Source: Flavobacterium poyangense (GTDB lineage: Bacteria; Bacteroidota; Bacteroidia; Flavobacteriales; Flavobacteriaceae). From it: DNA of 64,000 nucleotides. Both the position numbers and the translations under genes were made by a program. The notes under the pieces were generated by a model. The model was not told where the DNA came from. It saw nothing but the letters and a program-made list of their open reading frames with translations, and searched no databases. Position 1 is the stretch's first letter, and each line of letters begins with the position of its first letter. This document shows, one piece after another, positions 1 to 8,707 of this stretch. The stretch covers positions 124,001 through 188,000 of the forward strand of contig NZ_JAALLN010000002.1 in assembly GCF_011751075.1 (NCBI RefSeq), in the 5' to 3' direction.

Positions 1-308
1 CTGAAAACTACGAGCAAACATTGAAAATTGCTTCTAAAAAACATGATCTTACCGGCGTTCGTGTGTATGACATTCGTGAGGAAAAAATCCCAAATTTAGG
101 TATGGTAACCATGCTTGATGCTGAAACCGGTAAAATTCAACTGGTCGATACAGGCTCAAAAACGGTTCGATTGAATTATGAGAAACATTATCAGGCAAGA
201 GTAAATTATTTTAAGGAAACTTTTAGTAAATCCGGCGCAGGTGTTGTAAACACCAGAGTAGATGAAAATTACGTAACCAAATTATTAGGGTATTTCAAAT
301 CGAGATAA
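1..308 (+). CDS. DUF58 domain protein, C-terminal fragment
   Basis: The open frame enters from the left edge (first complete codon at base 3) and ends at 308, so only about 100 C-terminal residues are visible. They contain VRVYDIREEKIPNLGMV and a stretch ending in NYVTKLLGYFKSR, which fits the C-terminus of DUF58 proteins encoded next to MoxR ATPases. The assignment rests mainly on context, because the following genes are the Bat aerotolerance/von Willebrand set that normally follows moxR-DUF58 in Bacteroidota. The true start lies outside the window, and no start inside the fragment is proposed. Confidence 0.75.
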   Translation, partial: ENYEQTLKIASKKHDLTGVRVYDIREEKIPNLGMVTMLDAETGKIQLVDTGSKTVRLNYEKHYQARVNYFKETFSKSGAGVVNTRVDENYVTKLLGYFKSR

Positions 309-471
309 AATGATAAATTTTTAGATGGCAGATTTTTAGATTGTAGATTTTTTTGAAATCGAATAATTTAAAGTTCTGCATTACACAAATATAAATCCGC
401 TTAAAAACTGCGTCAACTGTGTTCCATTTTTAAGCATTCATTTTAGACTAAAATCTGAAATCATAAATCAA

Positions 472-2100
472 ATGAAATTTAAACTTTACATATTTTTATT
501 TTTACTTTCTTCGGCTGTTTTTGCCCAGAGCAAGCAGGTTGAAACCAGTATTGATACTACAAAAAATAAAATTGGAGCTGAATTTAAGTTAACGCTTAAA
601 ACAGTAGTGAGTTCAAAATCTAAAGTTGTTTTTCCTAAACTAAAAAACATCGGTCCTTTAGAAGTTATTCAATCGTACCCAATTGATACCGTTAAGAAGA
701 ATGACACTTACGAACTGATCAAAAAATATGGCTTAACCCAATTTGATTCGGGAAGATATACGATTCCGAGCATCAAAATTCTAATTGACAAAAAGCCTTT
801 TTTAACCGACCCAATTTCAGTTGAAGTAGCCAATGTAAAGGTAGACACCTTACAGCAAAAAATGTACGACATCAAAGACATCACCACTGTTGAGAGTAGT
901 ATTGGTGATTGGTGGAAATACGTTTTAGCCGTTCTCTTGATGGTTGGAATTGGTGTTTTTGTGTATTGGTTCATCAAAAAACGCCAAAAGAAAAAAATTG
1001 AAGAAGAAGTTTATAAAACACCGATCGAAAAAGCGACCAGTTTATTAAACAATCTGGAGAAAAAAGAACTTTGGCAAAAAGGAGAAGTAAAAGAATACTA
1101 TAGTGAATTAACTGATATTGCCCGAAATTATATTGAAGAGGCCATTCAGATTCCGGCTATGGAAAGCACTACTTCTGAATTGATTCAGGGAATCAGAACG
1201 GCTTCTACCAAAAAGAAAATGACTTTGACACCTGAAACGGTTGAGAATTTAGAACGTGTTCTGCGTCAGGCCGATTTAGTAAAATTCGCTAAATCAAAAC
1301 CATTAGATTTCGAAATTACCGAAGACCGAAACAAAATCCAAAAGGTAATCTTAACACTTGATAATGCCATTCCTACGGAAGTACCTGAGGAAGATGAATT
1401 ATTAAATGAAGCACAGAGACAAAAACAAATCAAACTTCAATTATTAAAAAAACGAAACAAACGTATTGCAACTGCGGTTGGTTCAGTTGTTTTTGTATTG
1501 TTTGCTGTCACTACATTCTTTATTGTTACCAAAGGTTTCAAATATGTAAAAGACAATATTCTCGGTCATCCAACTAAAGAATTATTAGAAGGAGAATGGG
1601 TAAAAAGTGAATACGGAAATCCGGGTGTTTTAATTGAGACTCCAAAAGTTCTAAAACGAATGGATACCGAAAAAGCGCTCCCAAAAGAGACAATGGCTCT
1701 AATAAAGGAGATGCAGCTTTTTGCGTACGGAAGCATGATTGACAATTTCTATATTACCGTTTCTACCAGTAAATTCAAAAATCCGGTTGAGCTGGATTTG
1801 GCAAAAACACTAGAAGGAGCATTAAAAGTAATTGAAGCTCAGGGCGGACAAAATATAATCGTGAAACAAGAAGATTTCCAAACCAATGAAGGAGTTCAGG
1901 GTCTGAAAGGCTACGGAACAATGACTATCTTAAATCCGGTTGACAAAACAAGTGCAAAAGCATATTATGAAATTTTGCTTTTCAAACAAGATCAGGGACT
2001 GCAACAAATCACGATTCTTCACGAAGAAGGTGATACCTACGCCAATGATATTACAACCCGCGTTTTAAATTCTGTTGAACTTAGAAAAGCAAGTAACTAA
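472..2100 (+). CDS. BatD-like membrane protein of the Bat operon
   Basis: A 542-residue protein with an N-terminal signal peptide (cleavage expected near VFAQ). It has a periplasmic beta-rich region to about residue 145, a membrane segment at about 150-168 (YVLAVLLMVGIGVFVYWFI), a charged cytoplasmic helical region, a second membrane segment at about 331-353, and a C-terminal soluble domain of about 190 residues. The first half resembles the extracytoplasmic part of BatD-type proteins. It sits between the DUF58 gene and batA, and its last base is the first base of the batA start codon (TAATG), so translational coupling is likely. Biochemical function is unknown. A role as a membrane anchor for the MoxR/VWA machinery is inferred from context. 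Confidence 0.7.
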   Translation: MKFKLYIFLFLLSSAVFAQSKQVETSIDTTKNKIGAEFKLTLKTVVSSKSKVVFPKLKNIGPLEVIQSYPIDTVKKNDTYELIKKYGLTQFDSGRYTIPSIKILIDKKPFLTDPISVEVANVKVDTLQQKMYDIKDITTVESSIGDWWKYVLAVLLMVGIGVFVYWFIKKRQKKKIEEEVYKTPIEKATSLLNNLEKKELWQKGEVKEYYSELTDIARNYIEEAIQIPAMESTTSELIQGIRTASTKKKMTLTPETVENLERVLRQADLVKFAKSKPLDFEITEDRNKIQKVILTLDNAIPTEVPEEDELLNEAQRQKQIKLQLLKKRNKRIATAVGSVVFVLFAVTTFFIVTKGFKYVKDNILGHPTKELLEGEWVKSEYGNPGVLIETPKVLKRMDTEKALPKETMALIKEMQLFAYGSMIDNFYITVSTSKFKNPVELDLAKTLEGALKVIEAQGGQNIIVKQEDFQTNEGVQGLKGYGTMTILNPVDKTSAKAYYEILLFKQDQGLQQITILHEEGDTYANDITTRVLNSVELRKASN

Positions 2101-3101
2101 TGAGCAAGATCACTTTTTTAAATCCAGAATTTTTTTGGTTGTTTCTATTAATTCCAATTGCAATCTTTTGGTTTTTCTGGAAACGCAACCAGCAATCGGC
2201 AACTTTAAAGATGAGTTCAACGGCCGGTTTTAATAATAGTGCTTCACTATTGACAAAACTAAAGCCTTCTTTGTATGTTTTCAGGGTAATTGCTTTATCA
2301 TCTTTAATTGTTGCATTAGCAAGACCACGTACGGTAGATATCAGCAATCAGACTAAAACAACAAAAGGAATTGATATTGTCATGGCCATTGACGTTTCGG
2401 GGAGTATGCTCGCCAAAGATTTAAAACCAAACCGTATGGAGGCTTTAAAAAGAGTAGCGGCAGATTTCGTTGGAGAAAGACCTAATGACAGAATCGGATT
2501 GGTTTTATATGCCTCAGAAGCGTATACCAAAACCCCAGTTACAAGTGACAAAGCGATTATCTTAGAAGCAATCAAAGGAATTAAATACGATACCACACTG
2601 CAAGACGGTACCGGAATTGGGATGGGATTGGCAACCGCTGTAAACAGACTTAAAGACAGTAAAGCAAAAAGCAGGGTTATTATATTATTGACCGACGGTG
2701 TAAATAATGCCGGTTTTATTGAGCCTGAAACGGCTGCCGATATTGCAAAACAATACGGAATAAAAGTATATACCGTAGGTATTGGAAGTAACGGAATGGC
2801 AGAATCACCCTACGCTTACGGACCAAATGGAGGCTTTTTATTTAAACTTCAAAAAGTAGAAATCGACGAACGATTGATGAAAAGTATTGCCAGAAAAACT
2901 GACGGAACTTATTTTAGAGCGACCAGTAACGATAGGCTAGCCGAAATATACAATGCAATTAATAAATTAGAAACTACCGAAATACAGGAATTAAAATTCT
3001 ACGATTACGACGAAAAATACAGAACTTTTGTTTTACTCGCAGCCTTTTTATTACTGCTAGAAGTCGGTTTACGAAATACGGTTTACAGAAGCTTTATTTA
3101 A
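2100..3101 (+). CDS. batA: BatA, von Willebrand factor A membrane protein
   Basis: A 333-residue protein with two N-terminal hydrophobic segments (about residues 8-27 and 58-76), a VWA domain (about 90-290) and a C-terminal membrane helix (about 305-325). The metal-ion-dependent adhesion site is intact: DVSGS in IVMAIDVSGSML, the threonine in QDGTGIGMG, and the aspartate in LLTDGVNNAG. BatA proteins work with MoxR-type AAA+ ATPases and were linked to aerotolerance in Bacteroides, although the molecular role is unclear. The start overlaps the previous stop by one base. A second VWA gene (batB) follows after about 145 bases of spacer. Confidence 0.9.
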   Translation: MSKITFLNPEFFWLFLLIPIAIFWFFWKRNQQSATLKMSSTAGFNNSASLLTKLKPSLYVFRVIALSSLIVALARPRTVDISNQTKTTKGIDIVMAIDVSGSMLAKDLKPNRMEALKRVAADFVGERPNDRIGLVLYASEAYTKTPVTSDKAIILEAIKGIKYDTTLQDGTGIGMGLATAVNRLKDSKAKSRVIILLTDGVNNAGFIEPETAADIAKQYGIKVYTVGIGSNGMAESPYAYGPNGGFLFKLQKVEIDERLMKSIARKTDGTYFRATSNDRLAEIYNAINKLETTEIQELKFYDYDEKYRTFVLLAAFLLLLEVGLRNTVYRSFI

Positions 3102-3245
3102 ATTAAAAAATTCCAAGTTTTGAAATTCCAAATTCCAATTGAAATTTAAAACTTGAAAATTAAGCTTACAAAGACGCAAATTTGAAACAACCAAAACTCC
3201 GAAGATTTGGAATTTGGAATTTCTCAATTGGAATTTAAAAATTTT

Positions 3246-4280
3246 ATGGAATTAGACGAAAAAAAATATTTATACCTTTTATTCTTACTCCCAATTGTGG
3301 TGTGTATTTTCTTTTTCAATATGTATTGGAAAAGAAAAAAACAACGCGAATTTGGTGATTTGGAAATGGTCAAAAAACTGAGCCCGGAACGTTCTGTTTT
3401 CAAACCTGTCTTAAAACTGGTTGTACTTCTTTTGGCACTACTTTGTTTAATTATCGGTTTGGTAAATCCGAAGATCGGGACCAAAATGGAAACGGTAAAA
3501 CGAGAAGGTATTGATATTGTTTTTGCTGTTGACGTTTCTAAAAGTATGCTTGCCGAAGATGTGGCGCCAAATCGTTTAGAGAAAAGTAAACAATTGGTTT
3601 CGCAAATTATCAATCAGTTAGGAAGTGACCGAATTGGTATTGTAGCTTATGCCGGAAGTGCTTTCCCGGTTTTACCCATCACATCAGATTACAGTGTTGC
3701 CAAAATGTTCCTTCAGAGCATGAGTCCGGATATGGTTTCCTCACAAGGAACTTCGCTGGACGAAGCCATCCGATTATCATCGACTTATTTTGATGAAAAA
3801 AGTAAAACCAGTAAATTATTAATCTTAATTTCTGACGGGGAAGATCATTCTGAAGGAGCCTCAGCAGCTGCCGAAGAAGCTAACAAAATGGGAATGAAAA
3901 TCATCACCATTGGAATCGGAACTGAAAAAGGAGGTACAATTCCTTTAAAAAGAAACGGTATAGTAGAAAGCTACCAAAAAGACAATAACAATGAGGTTGT
4001 TATTACAAAACTAAATCAGGAAGGTTTAAAAACCATTGCAAAAGCCACAAAAGGCGGTTATGTCTATGGCGGCAGTACCAAAGAGGTTTTAGAGTATGTA
4101 AAAAATGCGCTCAATAACATCCAGAAAACAGAATTTGAAGCGACACAAATGGCAGATTTTCAATCCCAGTTCCAATGGTTTATTGGTTTTGCATTCCTGT
4201 TGTTGTTTGTTGACATTTTCCTTTTAGAAAGAAAAACAAACTGGATAAAAGAGTTGAATTTATTTAACGAAAAGAAATAA
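3246..4280 (+). CDS. batB: BatB, von Willebrand factor A membrane protein
   Basis: The frame is open from a TTG at 3207, but the ATG at 3246 (MELDEKKYLYLLF) directly precedes the first membrane helix and the upstream part is AT-rich spacer, so 3246 is preferred (344 residues). Two N-terminal hydrophobic segments precede a VWA domain with an intact MIDAS: DVSKS in VFAVDVSKSML, threonine in SSQGTSLDEA, aspartate in LISDGEDHSEG. A C-terminal helix (FQWFIGFAFLLLFVDIFLL) anchors it. It is the paralogue of the preceding BatA, and the pair is typical of the Bat operon. Both are expected to expose the VWA domain next to the membrane. Confidence 0.9.
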   Translation: MELDEKKYLYLLFLLPIVVCIFFFNMYWKRKKQREFGDLEMVKKLSPERSVFKPVLKLVVLLLALLCLIIGLVNPKIGTKMETVKREGIDIVFAVDVSKSMLAEDVAPNRLEKSKQLVSQIINQLGSDRIGIVAYAGSAFPVLPITSDYSVAKMFLQSMSPDMVSSQGTSLDEAIRLSSTYFDEKSKTSKLLILISDGEDHSEGASAAAEEANKMGMKIITIGIGTEKGGTIPLKRNGIVESYQKDNNNEVVITKLNQEGLKTIAKATKGGYVYGGSTKEVLEYVKNALNNIQKTEFEATQMADFQSQFQWFIGFAFLLLFVDIFLLERKTNWIKELNLFNEKK

Positions 4281-4410
4281 AAAAATAGCCCCATATTACT
4301 AGATTTTACACAAATCAAAATACAAGTTATTCTGTTGTAAAATTCAAGATAAGAAAAAACTAATTAGTGCTAATTAGCGTAATTCGTGGCAAAAAAAACA
4401 AAAAATTAGA

Positions 4411-5187
4411 ATGAAAAATTTACTTCTTTATATTTTACTAACAGTTTCTCTGGCGGTTTCGGCTCAGGAGAAAGACAAAACATTACCTGATGGCAATGCG
4501 GAATATAAACAGAATAAATTTGTTGATGCAGAAGCAAATTATAGAATTTCGGAATCTAAATTCCCGAGACGCGGTATAGCCTCTTACAATTTAGGAAATA
4601 CTATTTACAAACAAAATCAGGCTTCTGAAGCTAAACTGGCTTATGCAAAAGCCATAAAAAATGCCAAAACCCGACCTGATAAACATAAGGCTTTTCACAA
4701 TTTAGGAAATGTCTTCATGAAAGAGAAAGACTATACGCAGGCTGTGGAAGCCTACAAGCAAGCCTTGCGCAATGACCCTACAGATGATGAAACACGTTAC
4801 AATTATGCATTGGCCAAACAAAAGCTAAAAGAAAATCCTCCTAAAAACGATAAAAACAAAGACAACAAGGACAAGGATAAAAAGAACGACAAAAAAGACG
4901 ATCAGAAAAAAGACGGCGACAATAAAGACAAAAAGGACGGAAAAGACGATCAGAAGAAAAACGACAAAGGCGATAAAGACAAGGATAAAAAAGACGGAAA
5001 AAACGATCCGAAGAAAGACGATAAATCAGACAATAACGGAGAGCCGAAACCAACGCCGGGCGGAATCTCAAAAGAACGTGTTCAGAACTTATTAGATGCT
5101 GTAAACAACGAAGAAAAGAAAATTCAAGATAAAGTTAACGCACAAAAAGTAAAAGGAAGTCCTAGAAAAACAGAAAAAGACTGGTAG
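4411..5187 (+). CDS. batC: BatC, TPR protein with Lys/Asp-rich tail
   Basis: A 258-residue exported protein with a signal peptide (MKNLLLYILLTVSLAVSAQ) and at least three tetratricopeptide units over residues 25-140 (for example YNLGNTIYKQ, FHNLGNVFMKEKDYTQAVEAY). A low-complexity tail of about 65 residues (about 145-210) built almost only of K, D, N, G and Q follows, then a short C-terminal segment (GISKERVQNLLDAVNNEEK). The TPR part fits BatC. The tail is encoded by near-repeats of codons such as AAAGAC and may be length-variable. It lies between batB and batD, and the gap to batD is about 40 bases. Confidence 0.85.
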   Translation: MKNLLLYILLTVSLAVSAQEKDKTLPDGNAEYKQNKFVDAEANYRISESKFPRRGIASYNLGNTIYKQNQASEAKLAYAKAIKNAKTRPDKHKAFHNLGNVFMKEKDYTQAVEAYKQALRNDPTDDETRYNYALAKQKLKENPPKNDKNKDNKDKDKKNDKKDDQKKDGDNKDKKDGKDDQKKNDKGDKDKDKKDGKNDPKKDDKSDNNGEPKPTPGGISKERVQNLLDAVNNEEKKIQDKVNAQKVKGSPRKTEKDW

Positions 5188-5229
5188 GATAGCTCATTAA
5201 CAATAAAAAAAAACACTGACAAACAAGTA

Positions 5230-6978
5230 ATGAAAAGATATTTAATTCTATTACTATTCACTTTTCAAGGGCTTATGGCTCAAGTTCAATTTGAAGCCAA
5301 AGTAAGCAAAAACACGCTTGGACTAAACGAAAGACTTCGAATTGACTTTATCATGAATGTTGATGGAGATAATTTTGATCAGCCTTCGTTTGACGGGTTT
5401 AAAATCGCAGCCGGACCAAGTCAGCAAGTGAGTCAATCCTGGATAAATGGCAAAAGTTCTTTCCAAAAAATATACTCTTACATATTACAACCTGCACAAA
5501 AAGGGACTCTCACCATCAAACAGGCTTCTATAGAATACAATGGTCAGACTTATAAAACATCCCCTATAAAAATATCGGTTACAAATGCCGTTGCTCAGGA
5601 AAGAGACCCTAATGACAGACCATCGGGATACCCGGAAGAGACATTAAATCTTGTAGCAGAAATTTCTAAAACTAACCCGTATCTGAATGAACCTATTACA
5701 GTAGTTTATAAATTATACTTTTTTAATATTGAGGTAACCGGATTTAAAGAACTGGCAAAACCAAAATACAATGATTTTTGGAATCAAAATATAGATGTTA
5801 AACAATTGTCTCTTGAAGAAGGCAGTTATCGTGGTCAAAGATGTTATTTTGTTATCCTGAAGAAGACCATTTTATATCCGCAGAAATCAGGAAGACTTAC
5901 TATTGACCCACTCTCTTTAGATATTGGAGTACGATTGCCAACGAATCGTCGTGATATGTTTGGACAAATGATTTTAACAGAAAGCAATAAAATTGTATCT
6001 GCAGGAGCAAAAACAATCAACGTAAGACCACTTCCTGAGGCAAGTAAACCGGAAGGATTTAGTGGAGCTGTAGGTAAATTTGATTTTAGAGTTACCCCTT
6101 CTAAAACAACCCTTAAAAGCGGTGAAAGTCTGGATTTAGTAGTAAGCGCCACCGGAACCGGAAACATGAAACTGTTTACATTACCTAAGCCCGTTGTACC
6201 AAACGCATTAGAAATGTACGATCCCGTTCATGACGAAAAGGTAACGACTTCGTTAAGCGGAATGTCGGGAAGAATATCCGACAAGTATACTATTGTTCCA
6301 CAGTATAAAGGAAAATACGCGATAAAACCAATGCAGTTCTCTTATTTCGATTTGAATACCGGCTCTTATAAAACCGTTACTTCATCAGAAATAATGATTG
6401 ATGTTTTAGATGGCCCAATGCAGGCTCAAGCGAGTACTACAGCAAATGCCTCGAAAAATGTTATTTCAAAAACAGAACAATTTAAATACATAAAACCTAA
6501 AACGACATTAGTTGCAATAGCTAAAAATGACTTTTATGGTTCAAATCTGTATTACAGCTTATTGTTCCTTCCTTTTATCATTCTGCCAATTATCATTATC
6601 GCTAAAAAGAAAAAAGAAGCAATTGATGGTGACGTAACCGGCAACAGGATTAAAATGAACAATAAACTGGCTAAAAAATATTTATCTGAAGCTAAAAAAC
6701 AGCTTGCCAATAAAGAGCCTTTTTATATTGCCCTTGAAAAAGCCATGCACAATTTCCTGAAGGCTAAATTACATATTGAAACTTCAGAAATGAGCAAAGA
6801 CAACATTAGTGAGTTATTATTATCGAGAAATGCCAATCCGGAATCGGTGCAAAATTTCATCAATCTTACAGAAAACTGTGAATTTGCACGTTATGCTCCT
6901 GCATCGAGTACTTCGATTCAACAGGATTTTGACAGAGCTGTTTTAATTATTTCTGAATTAGAGAAACAAATTGTTTAA
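5230..6978 (+). CDS. batD: BatD, oxygen-tolerance family protein
   Basis: A 582-residue protein with a signal peptide (cleavage near GLMAQ) and a long beta-rich extracytoplasmic region with several Ig-like repeats. The phrase SWINGKSSFQKIYSYILQP is characteristic of BatD N-termini. One membrane helix lies at about 438-457 (YYSLLFLPFIILPIIIIA), followed by a cytoplasmic helical domain of about 115 residues. The length and topology agree with BatD of Bacteroidota. It is flanked by batC and batE on the same strand with short gaps, consistent with one transcription unit. The biochemical role is not established. Confidence 0.9.
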   Translation: MKRYLILLLFTFQGLMAQVQFEAKVSKNTLGLNERLRIDFIMNVDGDNFDQPSFDGFKIAAGPSQQVSQSWINGKSSFQKIYSYILQPAQKGTLTIKQASIEYNGQTYKTSPIKISVTNAVAQERDPNDRPSGYPEETLNLVAEISKTNPYLNEPITVVYKLYFFNIEVTGFKELAKPKYNDFWNQNIDVKQLSLEEGSYRGQRCYFVILKKTILYPQKSGRLTIDPLSLDIGVRLPTNRRDMFGQMILTESNKIVSAGAKTINVRPLPEASKPEGFSGAVGKFDFRVTPSKTTLKSGESLDLVVSATGTGNMKLFTLPKPVVPNALEMYDPVHDEKVTTSLSGMSGRISDKYTIVPQYKGKYAIKPMQFSYFDLNTGSYKTVTSSEIMIDVLDGPMQAQASTTANASKNVISKTEQFKYIKPKTTLVAIAKNDFYGSNLYYSLLFLPFIILPIIIIAKKKKEAIDGDVTGNRIKMNNKLAKKYLSEAKKQLANKEPFYIALEKAMHNFLKAKLHIETSEMSKDNISELLLSRNANPESVQNFINLTENCEFARYAPASSTSIQQDFDRAVLIISELEKQIV

Positions 6979-7072
6979 TGCTTAACGGCAAGGCACATTT
7001 AGGAATCAGACAACAATTGTGCTGAATTTAAGTTCACAGAGTTTAAATTATTGTGACAATAAAGAACATCAA

Positions 7073-7819
7073 ATGAAAAATATACTTTACGTCTTTTTAT
7101 TAATCTCCCAGGTTTTCTTTGCCCAGAATGGCTTCGAAAAAGGAAATGTTTTATATCAAAAAGGGCAATATCAGCAAGCGGTAGAAGAATATGAAAATGT
7201 TATTAAAGAAGACAAACTGCAATCGGCTGAATTGTATTTTAACTTAGCCAACAGTTATTACAAACTCAACAAAGTAGCGCCTTCTATATACAATTATGAA
7301 AAAGCGTTGGTTTTAAAACCTCATGACGAACAGACTTTAAACAATCTAAAATTCGCCAAAAAACTGACTATTGACGAAATCAAAGAAGTTCCAAAAGTTG
7401 GTTTTGCAAAACTCATCCAGAATTTCACCGGTATTTTTGACTATAATACCTGGGCAAAAATCGCGGTCGGAATTGCTTTTGCTTTTTTACTAAGCTTTAT
7501 CGGATATTACTTTTCACAACTTACCCTTTCAAAAAGAATCTACTTTATCGGAATGTTTATTCTTTTGGTTGCTCTACTGCTAAGTGTTGCCGCCGGAATG
7601 TCTGAAAAAGATCATTTTGACAATGACCGTCCTGCCATCGTTTTTGCTGAAATAAGTGAAGTAAGAAGCGAACCTCAAAAAGCAGGTTCTGCTGTTTTCT
7701 TATTACACGAAGGAGCAAAAGTCTATGTTATGGAAACCGTGGGAAGCTGGAAAAGAATAGAATTAACAGACGGAACAGAAGGCTGGATTGATGCTTCTAC
7801 CATTAAAGAAGTTAAATAG
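7073..7819 (+). CDS. batE: BatE, TPR and SH3-like domain protein
   Basis: The frame is open from a TTG at 7019, but the ATG at 7073 begins a clear signal peptide (MKNILYVFLLISQVFFAQ), so that start is used (248 residues). TPR units occupy about residues 20-95 (YFNLANSYYKLNKVAPSIYNYEKAL). Two membrane helices follow at about 125-146 and 155-175, and a C-terminal bacterial SH3-like domain begins near VRSEPQKAGSAVFLLHEGAKV. This is the usual last gene of the Bat operon. Downstream lies a 324-bp gap filled by a nested palindrome before a convergent gene, which may end the operon. Confidence 0.87.
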   Translation: MKNILYVFLLISQVFFAQNGFEKGNVLYQKGQYQQAVEEYENVIKEDKLQSAELYFNLANSYYKLNKVAPSIYNYEKALVLKPHDEQTLNNLKFAKKLTIDEIKEVPKVGFAKLIQNFTGIFDYNTWAKIAVGIAFAFLLSFIGYYFSQLTLSKRIYFIGMFILLVALLLSVAAGMSEKDHFDNDRPAIVFAEISEVRSEPQKAGSAVFLLHEGAKVYVMETVGSWKRIELTDGTEGWIDASTIKEVK

Positions 7820-7831
7820 CGCTTTTCTTTA

Positions 7832-8134
7832 AAACATATAAGTTATAGTAGTACAGGTAAGGCTGCATTGTTTAACCGCAAGGTGCGCTAAGTTTTTTCT
7901 AAACAAAACCTTGCAAACTCCTATGTTTGTAGTGAAATTTTTTCACGCAGATTTAGCAGATATTTTTATCGAAATTACTAAGCAAGAATATCCGCTAAAT
8001 CTGCGTGAAAAAGACTTTCAGCAAAAGCAAAAATCCTTGCGAACTTTGCGGTTAGAAAATAAGCGAACCATTTTTTTTTAAACCTCTGTTACTCATCACA
8101 ACACTTATATTTCCTTACCTAACTTATATGGTTT
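7832..8134. repeat. three-layer nested inverted repeat
   Basis: This fills the 324-bp gap between two convergent genes; no ORF was seen. Outer layer: AAACATATAAGTTA (from 7832), followed by AGGTAAGG, matches the reverse complement of 8111-8134. Middle layer: TAACCGCAAGGTGCGCTAAG (from about 7873) matches the reverse complement of CCTTGCGAACTTTGCGGTTA (about 8036-8056) imperfectly. Inner layer: TTTTTCACGCAGATTTAGC (7939-7957) is a perfect 19-bp inverted match to 7994-8012. The middle and inner modules recur in the gap at 36171-36380. Confidence 0.8.
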
Positions 8135-8143
8135 AAAAAACCG

Positions 8144-8707
8144 CTAGAATTCGTAAACCTTTTCAGGCGTAACACAATAATCTAATTTGATATCTAACTC
8201 AAAGATGTTCTCGATTTGTTCCTCCGCTTCAAAAAAAGAAAGTCCGATTTTAATGGTTTCGGGTTTACATTCTGCTAAAAACTTATCATAAAAACCTTTC
8301 CCGTAGCCTACCCGATTTCCTTCAAGATCAAAAGCAAGCAGCGGTACAAAAACAACCTCTATCATTTCTGACGCCACTGGCAAACCATTTATCGGCTCCG
8401 GAATATTGTATTCGTTTTTTTTGATTTTTGTATTATCCGTCAATAAAAAATGACTCATCGCTCTGGTTTCAAAATCACTTTTAGAAACCACAATTTCTTT
8501 GTCTTTCCCGGAAAGCAAATGTAAAATATATTCTGTGTTTACTTCTTTTTGCTCTTCGATAGGAAGAAAGACATGATAATAGGTTTTATTCCAAATCGGC
8601 AGTTCGATTATTTTATTAGCGATCGCTAAACTTTTATCTTCTACAGCATCCAAACTCAATTCTTTGCGAAGGTTTTTGTAATGGACTCTTACTTCTTTTT
8701 TATTCAT
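8144..8707 (-). CDS. 5-formyltetrahydrofolate cyclo-ligase
   Basis: Converts 5-formyl-THF to 5,10-methenyl-THF using ATP. The ATP-binding signature GNRVGYGKGFYDKFL is present near the C-terminus, and the N-terminus MNKKEVRVHYKNLRKELS is typical. The frame is open further upstream, but ATG starts at 8713 or 8707 give about 187-189 residues, the usual family length. 8707 is chosen because the residues before it do not look like family sequence. The start overlaps the 3' end of the upstream hydrolase gene (8700-9680), so the two are probably co-transcribed. Confidence 0.9.
   Translation of the reverse strand: MNKKEVRVHYKNLRKELSLDAVEDKSLAIANKIIELPIWNKTYYHVFLPIEEQKEVNTEYILHLLSGKDKEIVVSKSDFETRAMSHFLLTDNTKIKKNEYNIPEPINGLPVASEMIEVVFVPLLAFDLEGNRVGYGKGFYDKFLAECKPETIKIGLSFFEAEEQIENIFELDIKLDYCVTPEKVYEF

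Noticed and set aside
3224..3613. 129-residue open frame on the minus strand inside batB
   Set aside because: A shadow of a well-supported VWA gene. Composition follows the antisense of conserved codons, and no domain is seen.
4841..5071. Arg/Cys/Phe-rich open frame on the minus strand
   Set aside because: It is the antisense of the AAAGAC-type codons of the BatC tail.
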